Assembly: GCA_030765505.1 (NCBI GenBank) | Contig: JAVCCL010000042.1 | Span: forward strand, 1 to 55,793 | Source: Candidatus Kaelpia imicola | Lineage (GTDB): Bacteria; Omnitrophota; Gorgyraeia; Kaelpiales; Kaelpiaceae | Direction: 5' to 3' | Length of the DNA: 55,793 nucleotides | Part shown: positions 34,079-42,230 of the stretch, piece by piece | Numbering within the stretch: the first letter of the stretch is position 1 | Layout: each line of letters starts with the position of its first letter | Made by a program: the position numbers and the translations under genes | Notes under the pieces: model-generated | The model's database searches: none | Told to the model about the DNA's origin: nothing | What the model saw: the letters and a program-made list of their open reading frames with translations, nothing else

Positions 34079-34685
34079 AAAAATACCGTTTTTAATTTTA
34101 ATAGCAGTTCTATGTTTCTCTTTAGGTTGCATAAGTGTGGGAACGAGAGAGATCATAATGCCTGATCAAGAGATGATAGGTAATCAGGGTTATCTGGATG
34201 GTTCTCCTTCATCAATATATAGGGGGAGAGAGGTTAAAAAGAAAAAGATTTACGATATAGAGATAGAGATTCCAGATCTGTTTCAGGAAAAAACAAGTTT
34301 TTCTTACGATCAAACCATATGGGGTAACCAAGGGTATCTTCAAAAAGAAAATGCCGAGATGTCCCGTATCTATGTTGCCCCGAAAAAGAAATCTCTTCCT
34401 GTCATAGAGTTAGAAGAGGTATATGAGAGTGAAGATGATATAGAGCCCCTAAGTTCATATTCTCAGGAGCCTGCAGAGCCTGATAGAGTCGAATATATGG
34501 ATTATGTAGTAGTTGAGGGGGATAGCCTCTGGATTATTGCAAAGAGAGTTTATGGTGATGCGGCAAAATGGGATCTTATATCCGATAATAATCAGGATGT
34601 TTTAAAAGGCCGCAAGTATCTTAAACCTGGAATGATATTGAAGCTGCCTGTTTTAGACGAGAATAGAGTTCAGTATATAAAATGA
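34071..34685 (+). CDS. LysM-domain lipoprotein with GNQGYL motifs
   Basis: The 204-residue protein has a signal peptide with lipobox FSLGC (Cys20), so it is a lipoprotein, probably of the outer membrane. A low-complexity linker follows, with two GNQGYL hexapeptides (residues 37-42 and 85-90). A C-terminal LysM domain (about 142-196, DYVVVEGDSLWIIAKRVYGD) should bind peptidoglycan. The hexapeptide is also the C-terminal tail of MlaD in this window. The gene overlaps aspS and phoH. A cell-wall tethering role is inferred. Confidence 0.8.
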   Translation: MDKKIPFLILIAVLCFSLGCISVGTREIIMPDQEMIGNQGYLDGSPSSIYRGREVKKKKIYDIEIEIPDLFQEKTSFSYDQTIWGNQGYLQKENAEMSRIYVAPKKKSLPVIELEEVYESEDDIEPLSSYSQEPAEPDRVEYMDYVVVEGDSLWIIAKRVYGDAAKWDLISDNNQDVLKGRKYLKPGMILKLPVLDENRVQYIK

Positions 34686-35659
34686 AAGAGAAGCTCTTGG
34701 AGTTTGAAGATAGCAAGGTTGCTCAGGCGCTTGCCGGTCGTTTTGATGATAATGTTAAATTGATCGAGAAAGAGTTGGGTTTAGATATTATACCTCGCGG
34801 TAATGGTTTTATACTAAAAGGTAAGGATAGTGAAATAAAACAAGCTGAGAAGTTGCTCCAAGAACTGGCTTTTGCTGTAGATAGAGAATCCTATCTGCGT
34901 AAACACGATATAATCTATGCTTTAAAATTGTTAGACAAGAATGCTGAGGCTATCCATGAAGTATACTTAGATAAAATAGAGGTATATTCAAAGAAACAAT
35001 ACGTCACTCCTAAGACGGAAAAACAGAAAGAGTATCTGGATGCTATTAAGGATTATGATATTGTTTTTTCTATAGGGCCAGCGGGTACAGGCAAGACCTA
35101 TCTTGCTATGGCCATGGCTGTAAATGCTCTTAAAAAGCAGGAGGTCTCGCGTATTATTTTAGCTAGACCTGCCATTGAAGCAGGAGAGAAGCTTGGTTAT
35201 CTTCCGGGAGGCATTCAGGATAAAGTATCCCCTTATCTTAGGCCGCTCTATGATGCTCTATATGATATGATGGAGCCTAGTATGATAGAGGATTATATAG
35301 ATATGGGTATTATAGAGGTTGCACCTCTTGCCTATATGAGAGGCAGGACTCTTAACGATGCTTTTATTATTTTAGATGAAGCACAAAATTCTACCCCCGA
35401 GCAGATGAAGATGTTTCTTACTAGGCTTGGTTTTGAGTCAAAGGCAGTGATTACAGGGGATATCACCCAGAGCGATTTGCCCAATGGTGTAATTTCAGGC
35501 TTGGTAAGAGCGGTGGATATATTAGAAGCTATAGATGAGATTAAATTCATATATCTTAGCCGTGACGATGTTGTAAGGCATGAACTAGTCCAGCAGATAT
35601 TAGAGGCTTATGAGGCTTATGAAGGTAAGAGAGAGAAAGAAGATACTAAAACTTCGTAA
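34682..35659 (+). CDS. phoH: PhoH-family ATPase
   Basis: The 325-residue protein has a KH-like N-terminal part (about residues 1-90) and a P-loop ATPase core: SIGPAGTGKTYLAMAMAV near 130-147, ILARPAIEAGEKLGYLPG, and Walker B AFIILDEAQNSTPEQMK near 228-244. PhoH proteins are linked to RNA metabolism with YbeY, and here ybeY lies two genes downstream. It overlaps the HD-domain gene. Confidence 0.93.
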   Translation: MKEKLLEFEDSKVAQALAGRFDDNVKLIEKELGLDIIPRGNGFILKGKDSEIKQAEKLLQELAFAVDRESYLRKHDIIYALKLLDKNAEAIHEVYLDKIEVYSKKQYVTPKTEKQKEYLDAIKDYDIVFSIGPAGTGKTYLAMAMAVNALKKQEVSRIILARPAIEAGEKLGYLPGGIQDKVSPYLRPLYDALYDMMEPSMIEDYIDMGIIEVAPLAYMRGRTLNDAFIILDEAQNSTPEQMKMFLTRLGFESKAVITGDITQSDLPNGVISGLVRAVDILEAIDEIKFIYLSRDDVVRHELVQQILEAYEAYEGKREKEDTKTS

Positions 35660-37817
35660 ACGAAAAGGAACTGGAGACTCTTTAAGCTTAAAGTTTTTTG
35701 TCCGGCCTTTAATAATATTAAGTACTGCAGTTTTAATTACCGCAATATATTATCTGGGTGAAGAGATATCTCAGTTTAGCTTAAGAGAAGGAGATATAGC
35801 CTTAAGAAATGTATTTGCTCCTTTTAACTTTAGCTATAGCGTCGGCATAGATAAGGATAAAACAGAAGCAGCAAAAGAGAGAGCTAGATTAAATTCGGGA
35901 GAGGTCTATCTTTTTGACAAGAACGTGCCGCTGGTTGTTTTGGATAAGATTAAAAAAGTCTTTGATTATATACCCTCTGTTTTTACCGAAGAAGAGAATC
36001 TGCACTTGCCTGAAGAGCTGATATCTTTTATGCCTCAGAAGCTGAACTTTAAAGATCTCCGTGCTTTAAGAGAGTACAACCTGGATTTGATCTTAAAAGA
36101 GATGTCTGAGCCGTTGGAAGAGTTCTACAAGAACAGCTATGTTATCTCCGGCTCTAATTTCTCAAGGTTTATCTTATCAGAAGCTAAGTATCTCTATGTA
36201 AAGTCCGGCAGTGATTATGTCCAGGTTTCCAGAGATAGCTTGAAAATAGCCGCTCTAAGTAAAGCCAAGGATATTCTTTCTTCAGAGTTTAGGAAGGTAC
36301 TCAAGTTTAGGAACAGAGAATTGATAATAAGTTTAATATCTTGGAACTTGGAACCCAATATAATATTTTCTGAAGGAGAGACAGAGGCGTTTAGAAAAAG
36401 AGCAGAGAAGAATGTAAAGGATATAGATATACGTAAGTATATCAAAAAGAATGAGAGTATTCTCTCGAAAGGTGAACATATAGATAAAGAGGATTTGATT
36501 AAAATTAGAGAGATTAACAGTAAGTTTGGAGATAAAAAACTTCCTGCAGTTTTAGGTATATTTATCTTCTCTTTACTCTTTCTTTCCCTAATTACTATCT
36601 CTTATAAGTATTTCAATCCCAAGTTCTATCAAAATGTTTCTCAACTAATTTTAGTCTCTTTGGTTATCTTGCTTACAGTAGCTATCTCTAAAATAGTAGT
36701 GCTATCTCCGTTGCCCAGTTATTTAATCCCTGTTGCTATGGGGCCTATGCTGATAGCTGTTCTGGTCTCTTTTCCAGTTGCGGTAAAAGTCTCAATCTTT
36801 GTCGCTATTATAAGCGGTATCATAATAGGGGATAATATAGTACCTGCGGTATGTTTTCTCATCGGTTCTCTTGCCGGTATCATGGCCATGAAAGATACCC
36901 GTAACCGTTATCAGCTTCTCAAAGCCGGAATAGCTGTCTCGGGTGCTCAATTTGTTGCTCTATTCGGACTGGGACTGGCCTTTGGCATGGATAATTATAT
37001 TCTTTTGAGAGAAGGTTTAATGGTTGTATCAAGCGGAATCTTGGCAGCTTTCTTTGCGCTGGGATTATTGCCTATCTTAGAACATATCTTTAAGATTATA
37101 ACCAATATAAGCCTTTTAGAGTACTCAGATTTAAATCACCCATTATTAAAAGAACTTTTAATAAAAGCCCCCGGGACCTACCATCATGCTCTTATTGTAA
37201 GCAGTCTTGCTGAGCAGGCTGCGGAATCAGTTGGAGCTAATCCGCTTTTGGCCAGAGTCGGCTCCTACTTTCATGATATTGGAAAGTTGGAAAAACCTGA
37301 ATATTTCTCCGAGAATGTATCTTTAAAGAAAAAAGATAAGTCTAAACATGAAAAACTTTCTCCCTCTATGAGTAGTTTAATAATTACAAATCATGCTAAA
37401 AAAGGTATAGAGCTTGCGCAGTCATATAAGTTGCCTTCGGCAATAGTGGATTTTATTGAACAACATCACGGGACTTCTTTAGTCTATTATTTTTATCATA
37501 AGGCTTTGGAAAATAAATCTCCCCAAGACATAAAAGAAGAGCAGTTTAGGTATCCGGGCCCTAGACCTCAAACAAAAGAGGTTGCAATAGTCTCTTTAGC
37601 CGATGCTGTTGAAGCAGCTACGAGAAGCCTTCAGGATCCAACTTCTGCCCGTATAAAAGGCCTAGTAAAAGAGGTAATCAATAACAAGTTTATTATGGGT
37701 GAGCTTGATGAATGTGAGCTGTCCTTTAAAGATTTGCATAAGATCGAAAATGTTTTTACCAGATTGAGTGTTAGTATACACCACGGAAGAATTGAATATC
37801 CTAATGGCAAAAAATAG
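35610..37817 (+). CDS. 7TM-HD phosphodiesterase (PgpH/YqfF type)
   Basis: The product has about 735 residues: an N-terminal anchor, an extracytoplasmic 7TMR-HDED domain (about 60-310), about seven membrane helices (310-500) and a cytoplasmic HD domain. The HD domain has PGTYHHALIVSSLAEQAA and FHDIGKLEKPEYF (His-Asp near residue 555). Firmicute homologues hydrolyse cyclic-di-AMP, so the same is likely but not proven here. ATG codons at 35610 and 35619 have the same gaggctt context. The order phoH-pgpH-ybeY-dgkA equals that of Firmicutes. Confidence 0.9.
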   Translation: MRLMKVRERKKILKLRKRKGTGDSLSLKFFVRPLIILSTAVLITAIYYLGEEISQFSLREGDIALRNVFAPFNFSYSVGIDKDKTEAAKERARLNSGEVYLFDKNVPLVVLDKIKKVFDYIPSVFTEEENLHLPEELISFMPQKLNFKDLRALREYNLDLILKEMSEPLEEFYKNSYVISGSNFSRFILSEAKYLYVKSGSDYVQVSRDSLKIAALSKAKDILSSEFRKVLKFRNRELIISLISWNLEPNIIFSEGETEAFRKRAEKNVKDIDIRKYIKKNESILSKGEHIDKEDLIKIREINSKFGDKKLPAVLGIFIFSLLFLSLITISYKYFNPKFYQNVSQLILVSLVILLTVAISKIVVLSPLPSYLIPVAMGPMLIAVLVSFPVAVKVSIFVAIISGIIIGDNIVPAVCFLIGSLAGIMAMKDTRNRYQLLKAGIAVSGAQFVALFGLGLAFGMDNYILLREGLMVVSSGILAAFFALGLLPILEHIFKIITNISLLEYSDLNHPLLKELLIKAPGTYHHALIVSSLAEQAAESVGANPLLARVGSYFHDIGKLEKPEYFSENVSLKKKDKSKHEKLSPSMSSLIITNHAKKGIELAQSYKLPSAIVDFIEQHHGTSLVYYFYHKALENKSPQDIKEEQFRYPGPRPQTKEVAIVSLADAVEAATRSLQDPTSARIKGLVKEVINNKFIMGELDECELSFKDLHKIENVFTRLSVSIHHGRIEYPNGKK

Positions 37818-38226
37818 TTTTAATATTGTTATAGATAGTAAAGATTCGCCCTTCAAGAAGAGTAAGATCGCTTTTTATTTCGAGAGAATAATAGGAGTTT
37901 TGCCTGAAGCTAGAAGTCTCTCTTGGAGTATTGCGGTAGTATCGGATAAGGATATGAAAAGATTAAACAGGAGCTATAGAAGTAAAGATAAGACTACGGA
38001 TGTACTGGCTTTCTTCTATTCTGACGGAGATCCTCAAGCAGAGATTATCATATCTTCAGAGATGGCGGTTAGGAATGCTCCTTACTATAGCAACTCTCCC
38101 GAGGAGGAGTTTTTAACTTATTTGATCCACGGGGTATTGCATATTTTGGGATATAATGATATAAGGAAAGGTCAAAAAGATTTAATGTTTAAAAAGCAGA
38201 GTGATATTTTAAAGAAGATACTATGA
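37804..38226 (+). CDS. ybeY: Endoribonuclease YbeY with variant metal site
   Basis: YbeY is a metal-dependent RNase for rRNA maturation and ribosome quality control. From ATG 37804 the protein has 140 residues, with LNRSYRSKDKTTDVLAF and the active-site segment LIHGVLHILGYND. The family motif is H-x3-H-x5-H, usually ending GYDH. Here the third position is Asp (H109, H113, D119), so one canonical zinc ligand is replaced. The frame extends to 37768 inside pgpH, but ATG 37804 gives a family-like start. The stop overlaps the next ATG. Confidence 0.88.
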   Translation: MAKNSFNIVIDSKDSPFKKSKIAFYFERIIGVLPEARSLSWSIAVVSDKDMKRLNRSYRSKDKTTDVLAFFYSDGDPQAEIIISSEMAVRNAPYYSNSPEEEFLTYLIHGVLHILGYNDIRKGQKDLMFKKQSDILKKIL

Positions 38227-38924
38227 AAAAAAGAACTTTTACTGTGCGGTTAAATAATGCAGTTGAAGGATTGATAGGAGTTTTCAAAGAGCACAGAATA
38301 GTACGTTTATACCTTCTTATAAGCAGCCTTGTTTTTGCAGTGGGTGTTTTTCTTGGATTGGGTAGAGTGGAGCTGCTTTTTCTTACCATGGTTCTTGGAC
38401 TTATACTCTTTGCTGAGATGATTAATTCCTGCATTGAGATGGTGCTTGATTTTGTACATCCTGATTATAGTAAAAATCTGGGTAAGATTAAAGATATGCT
38501 TGCAGGTACGGTTCTGTTTATGGGGGTAGTTTCGTTTTTTATAATCTATCTCTTGCTTAGTCCTTACCTGGAAACTTCTCTGCCTAGAGGTTTTGATAGG
38601 TTAAAAGGGGCTCATTGGTATATTACCTTTTTTACCCTTGCTATAGTAGGTGCTATAGTTATAATAAGCAAAACTTTCTTCCAGAAAGGTACTCCGCTTC
38701 GGGGCGGTATTCCATCAGGACACGCTGCTATGTCTTTCTCTATTTGGACTATCATAACATTACTTGAGGCAAATGCATTGCTCTCAGTATTGATATTTGT
38801 CATGGCAGTAATAATTGCAGCAAGCAGGATTAAAGAGGGTATTCACTCATTATGGGAGATAGTACTCGGAGGTTTGGTAGGTTTTTTAGTAACGCTTACT
38901 ATATTTCAGATATTTAGCGGCTAA
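38223..38924 (+). CDS. DagK-PAP2 fusion (lipid kinase plus phosphatase)
   Basis: The 233-residue membrane protein joins two domains. Residues 1-115 are a DagK-type undecaprenol/diacylglycerol kinase (FAEMINSCIEMVLDFVHPDY, KIKDMLAGTVLF). Residues about 120-233 are a PAP2 phosphatase with KTFFQKGTPLRGGIPSGHAA and SRIKEGIHSLWE, the PSGH and SR-x5-H motifs. The two activities oppose each other on isoprenoid or lipid carriers, which suggests a self-contained carrier cycle. Similar fusions are known in some Firmicutes. It follows ybeY with an ATGA overlap and precedes the DUF502 gene with a TAATG overlap. Confidence 0.85.
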   Translation: MKKRTFTVRLNNAVEGLIGVFKEHRIVRLYLLISSLVFAVGVFLGLGRVELLFLTMVLGLILFAEMINSCIEMVLDFVHPDYSKNLGKIKDMLAGTVLFMGVVSFFIIYLLLSPYLETSLPRGFDRLKGAHWYITFFTLAIVGAIVIISKTFFQKGTPLRGGIPSGHAAMSFSIWTIITLLEANALLSVLIFVMAVIIAASRIKEGIHSLWEIVLGGLVGFLVTLTIFQIFSG

Positions 38925-39547
38925 TGATGTTTAAAAGAGTAAGAAAATATTTTTTGACTGGTATTGCTACAGTCTTACCGTTGATAATAACTTTTTGGTT
39001 TTTAGCTTGGTTGTTTGAAATAGTCGACAATGTTTTATTAGAGCCGTTTTTCAATTATGTTCAAAATTATTTAGGTTACCCCGGCATAGATATAATTATT
39101 AAAGTTGTTCTGGTATTGGTTCTGGTATTACTGCTCTCTTTCCTGGGCTTTCTGGTCAGTTTTTTATTCTTCAGAAGATTCTTGAATTTTTTTGAGGCCC
39201 TTTTTCTTAAATTTCCCATAGTAGGCAAGACTTATAAATCTATTAAGCAGATAAGCGATGCTGTTATGGGTGAAGGTAGGAATGTGTTTAAAAAAGTAGT
39301 TCTTGTTGAATATCCCTCTGACGGTAAATTCTGTATAGGTTTTATGACTGCCAAAGCAGAGAATATTTTAAATAAAACGGCTGGATTTGAGCTTATTACT
39401 GTCTTCATACCTACAACTCCTAATCCTACAAGCGGTATGTTAATCTACTATCCCAAGGAAAAGATTAAATATCTTGATATGACTGTTGAAGAGGGTATGA
39501 GAGTAGTTATTTCGGCAGGAACTGCAATTGTATCCTCAGATGATTGA
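38924..39547 (+). CDS. DUF502 membrane protein
   Basis: The 207-residue protein has two membrane segments (about residues 13-33 and 62-85), a conserved cytosolic part with FPIVGKTYKSIKQISDAVM, and VFIPTTPNPTSGMLIYYPKE near 163-182. These features define DUF502, whose function is unknown in bacteria. Two ATGs in a row (38924 and 38927) are possible starts. It is coupled to the flanking genes by overlap. Confidence 0.85.
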   Translation: MMFKRVRKYFLTGIATVLPLIITFWFLAWLFEIVDNVLLEPFFNYVQNYLGYPGIDIIIKVVLVLVLVLLLSFLGFLVSFLFFRRFLNFFEALFLKFPIVGKTYKSIKQISDAVMGEGRNVFKKVVLVEYPSDGKFCIGFMTAKAENILNKTAGFELITVFIPTTPNPTSGMLIYYPKEKIKYLDMTVEEGMRVVISAGTAIVSSDD

Positions 39548-40292
39548 GAAGACAAAAGCCTTTATAATCAACAGAAGAGTATATCGTGATACGAGCCTGC
39601 TTCTTACTCTATATAGTTATGATTTCGGTAAGATTGAGGGAATAGTAAAAGGTGTGAGAAAGATAGAAGATTACGGCCGTTACGATGGTGTTCTGGATCT
39701 ATTTTCCAACTATGAAGTGGTTTTCTATCCTCGCAAATCAAAATTTGCCCTCTTTGTTCAGTTCTATCTCTTAAACTCCTATTGGGAGAGTATCAGAGAT
39801 TACAGCAAATTTTCCACCCTATGTTCGGCTATAGAGCTGTTAAATTATGTTATGCAGCCCTACGAGGATAACAAGGATGTATATGGCTTGATAGATTTTC
39901 TATTAAGCGAGATATCTGCGAATAGAACAGATATAGTTTTTTATACTTTCCTGATAAAACTGCTGAAATTTTCCGGTTTTAGCCCTCAAATAAACGAGTG
40001 TATTAATTGTGCTGAAAAAATAGAATATAAGGGTTATCTCTCAATTTCCGAAGGGGCTCTATATTGTTCGGAATGCGGCAGTAAGAGGAGAGGTCTGACT
40101 CCTGTAAGTTCTGGAGTTATTAAATCTATTAATTTTTTAAAAGACGAGTCTTACGTAAATATAAAAAGGTTTCTATTTACCCCCAAAGTTAGAATAGATT
40201 TAGAAAATATCATTGCTAAGTTTTTAAAGTACCATATATCCTTCAGCTCTAAAAGCTGGAGCGAGTTAAACTCTGAGCCTGCTTGCAGATGA
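39540..40292 (+). CDS. recO: DNA repair protein RecO
   Basis: RecO helps load RecA on SSB-coated DNA. From ATG 39540 the protein has 250 residues with an N-terminal OB-fold (MIEKTKAFIINRRVYRDTSLLL, then FGKIEGIVKGVRK) and a helical C-terminal domain. The zinc pairs CINC and CSEC lie near residues 156-182. The frame opens at 39528, but the family start is at MIEKT. It overlaps DUF502 by 8 bases and the TonB-like gene by 4. Confidence 0.87.
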   Translation: MIEKTKAFIINRRVYRDTSLLLTLYSYDFGKIEGIVKGVRKIEDYGRYDGVLDLFSNYEVVFYPRKSKFALFVQFYLLNSYWESIRDYSKFSTLCSAIELLNYVMQPYEDNKDVYGLIDFLLSEISANRTDIVFYTFLIKLLKFSGFSPQINECINCAEKIEYKGYLSISEGALYCSECGSKRRGLTPVSSGVIKSINFLKDESYVNIKRFLFTPKVRIDLENIIAKFLKYHISFSSKSWSELNSEPACR

Positions 40293-40942
40293 TTAGAGAT
40301 AATCTTATCAAGAGGGCTCTCTTTGTTTCGCTTCTGTTTCATTTTGCGCTTTTAGTTCCTTGGCGAGGTATATCTCTTATTAAACCTAATAAGAATAGAG
40401 TTTCAGGGGCAGAGCCTGTGGTAGTCTCTTACAAGATATCTAACAAAAAGGAAGTCGAAATCCAAAAAGTTGAAGTTTTGAAGAGAGATCAAAAGGCCGA
40501 AGCTAAGGACTCAGAGAGGAAGCCTTTTGAAGGCTTAAAAGATGATATTACACTGGTGGAGAAGGAGAAACATGAACAGAGCTCTTATTTAATTGAAGAG
40601 GATGAGATTGTAAGCCTTTCAGGAAAGATGAATAGCCATGTAGTCCCGGCTATTCTTATTGAGTATTATAGCTCCATAAGAGAAGAGATTAAAAAGAAAG
40701 CTTTCTATTACAAACCTGTTCAGGGTAGAGGTGCTGTCACAGTACTCTTCGGTATCGATTCAAAGGGCCTACTTAAAAGATTGACTATTGATGATATTAG
40801 GTCAACTAATCAAAAAAACCTCAGAACCGCTGCTTTAAATAGTGTAAAACATGCTGCTCCTTTCTCTCCTTTTCCTCCGGAACTTAAGAATAGTATTATA
40901 ACCTTCAGTATAACTATAGAGTTTGCATTGGGAAGCAATTAA
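40289..40942 (+). CDS. TonB-like periplasm-spanning protein
   Basis: From ATG 40289 the protein has 217 residues. It has one membrane segment (about 10-27), a charged Lys/Glu-rich linker and a C-terminal TonB-type fold with FYYKPVQGRGAVTVLFGID and AALNSVKHAAPFSPFPPEL. TonB passes energy from ExbBD to outer-membrane receptors, but no exbBD genes are nearby, so it may be a TonB-related structural protein. The stop of recO overlaps its start. Confidence 0.75.
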   Translation: MIRDNLIKRALFVSLLFHFALLVPWRGISLIKPNKNRVSGAEPVVVSYKISNKKEVEIQKVEVLKRDQKAEAKDSERKPFEGLKDDITLVEKEKHEQSSYLIEEDEIVSLSGKMNSHVVPAILIEYYSSIREEIKKKAFYYKPVQGRGAVTVLFGIDSKGLLKRLTIDDIRSTNQKNLRTAALNSVKHAAPFSPFPPELKNSIITFSITIEFALGSN

Positions 40943-40982
40943 AGCAATATTTGATTTAAATTTGATCTATTTGAGGGTAAAA

Positions 40983-41011
40983 TTGACTTCAATCTTTATA
41001 TATGATAGATT
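40983..41011 (+). promoter_or_regulatory. apgM operon promoter
   Basis: TTGACT (40983-40988) and TAGATT (41006-41011) with 17-bp spacing lie upstream of apgM. The expected leader of about 25 bases contains a purine-rich gggagagag site before ATG 41043. Confidence 0.55.
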
Positions 41012-41042
41012 TAAATAGTTTTTAAATTTAAGGGAGAGAGTT

Positions 41043-42230
41043 ATGAAATACGTACTTCTTATTGCTGATGGGATGAATGATAGACCTGTAAAAGAGATTG
41101 ATGGATCTACGCCTTTAGAAGTTGCACATACGCCCAATATTGACGATATGGCTCAGAGAGGGGCTTTAATCGGTGTAGTTAGGAATATTCCGCGTGGTTT
41201 TAAACCCGGTAGTGATATAGCTATAATGTCTATACTTGGGTACGACCCTAAATCATACTATACAGGCCGCGGTCCTCTTGAGGCTGCAAATCTGGGGTTA
41301 AAACTTACGGATAATCAAGTTGCTTTTAGGTGTAACTTTACAACGGTTGCGGAGGGGAGGATGATTGATTATTCTTCTTCCCATATAAGCAACAGAGAGA
41401 CAGAGGTTTTAATAGAAGGTTTAAATAAAAAGTTCGGCAGCAAAAGATTCAAGTTTTATACCGGTATAAGCTATAGGAATCTTCTACTCTCTGAGGGTGT
41501 AGGTGATGAAGTTAGGACAACACCTCCTCATGATATTATGGGAGAGGAGATTGCCAAGTTTTTACCCAGCGGATTAGACTCAGAGTTTATAAGAGATTTA
41601 ATGCTAGAGTCGCAAGGTTTCTTAGCTTCCCATGATGTCAATAGAGTTCGCCTGGATTTGGGCGAGAATCCTGCGAATATGATATGGTTATGGGGACAGG
41701 GCAGGCGTCCCAGTTTCCTGAGTTTTGAAAAAAAATATGGAGTAAATGGTTTTGTAATCTCTGCAGTTGACTTGGTAAATGGTATGGCAAGATTGATGGG
41801 CTTAGAAGTCGTAAAGGTTCCTGGTGCGACAGGTTATTATGATACAAATTATGTAGCTAAGGGAGAGTATGCAATTGAGAGTCTTAAGAGGTATGATTTC
41901 TGCTGTGTCCATCTTGAAGCAACGGATGAGGCAGGTCATAACGGAGATTTGAGAGAGAAAATAAAGGCAATTGAATCGTTTGACCGTTATATTGTTGGAC
42001 CGATATATGACTATCTTAAAAAGGATAGAGATTATAGGATTCTAATATCTTCGGATCATGCTACCCCTGTCAGTATGCGTACTCATACTGAAGAGCCAGT
42101 GGCTTTTATCTGTTATGGTAAGGGAGTAAAGAGCGGCATCAAGCTAAAATCTTTCAACGAAAAGAATGCCCGTGCAACGCTTATCGAATATAAAGGACCT
42201 AAGTTAATAGAAGAGGTTCTGTTTAAATGA
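41043..42230 (+). CDS. apgM: Cofactor-independent phosphoglycerate mutase (ApgM type)
   Basis: This enzyme interconverts 3- and 2-phosphoglycerate. The 395-residue alkaline-phosphatase-fold protein has LLIADGMNDRP at the start, the catalytic serine in PGSDIAIMSILGYDP near residues 58-72, HLEATDEAGHNGD near 297-309, and ISSDHATPVSMRTHT near 338-352. This is the archaeal-type family also found in many anaerobic bacteria. It overlaps cstA by 4 bases and starts an operon that feeds the pyruvate node. Confidence 0.92.
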   Translation: MKYVLLIADGMNDRPVKEIDGSTPLEVAHTPNIDDMAQRGALIGVVRNIPRGFKPGSDIAIMSILGYDPKSYYTGRGPLEAANLGLKLTDNQVAFRCNFTTVAEGRMIDYSSSHISNRETEVLIEGLNKKFGSKRFKFYTGISYRNLLLSEGVGDEVRTTPPHDIMGEEIAKFLPSGLDSEFIRDLMLESQGFLASHDVNRVRLDLGENPANMIWLWGQGRRPSFLSFEKKYGVNGFVISAVDLVNGMARLMGLEVVKVPGATGYYDTNYVAKGEYAIESLKRYDFCCVHLEATDEAGHNGDLREKIKAIESFDRYIVGPIYDYLKKDRDYRILISSDHATPVSMRTHTEEPVAFICYGKGVKSGIKLKSFNEKNARATLIEYKGPKLIEEVLFK

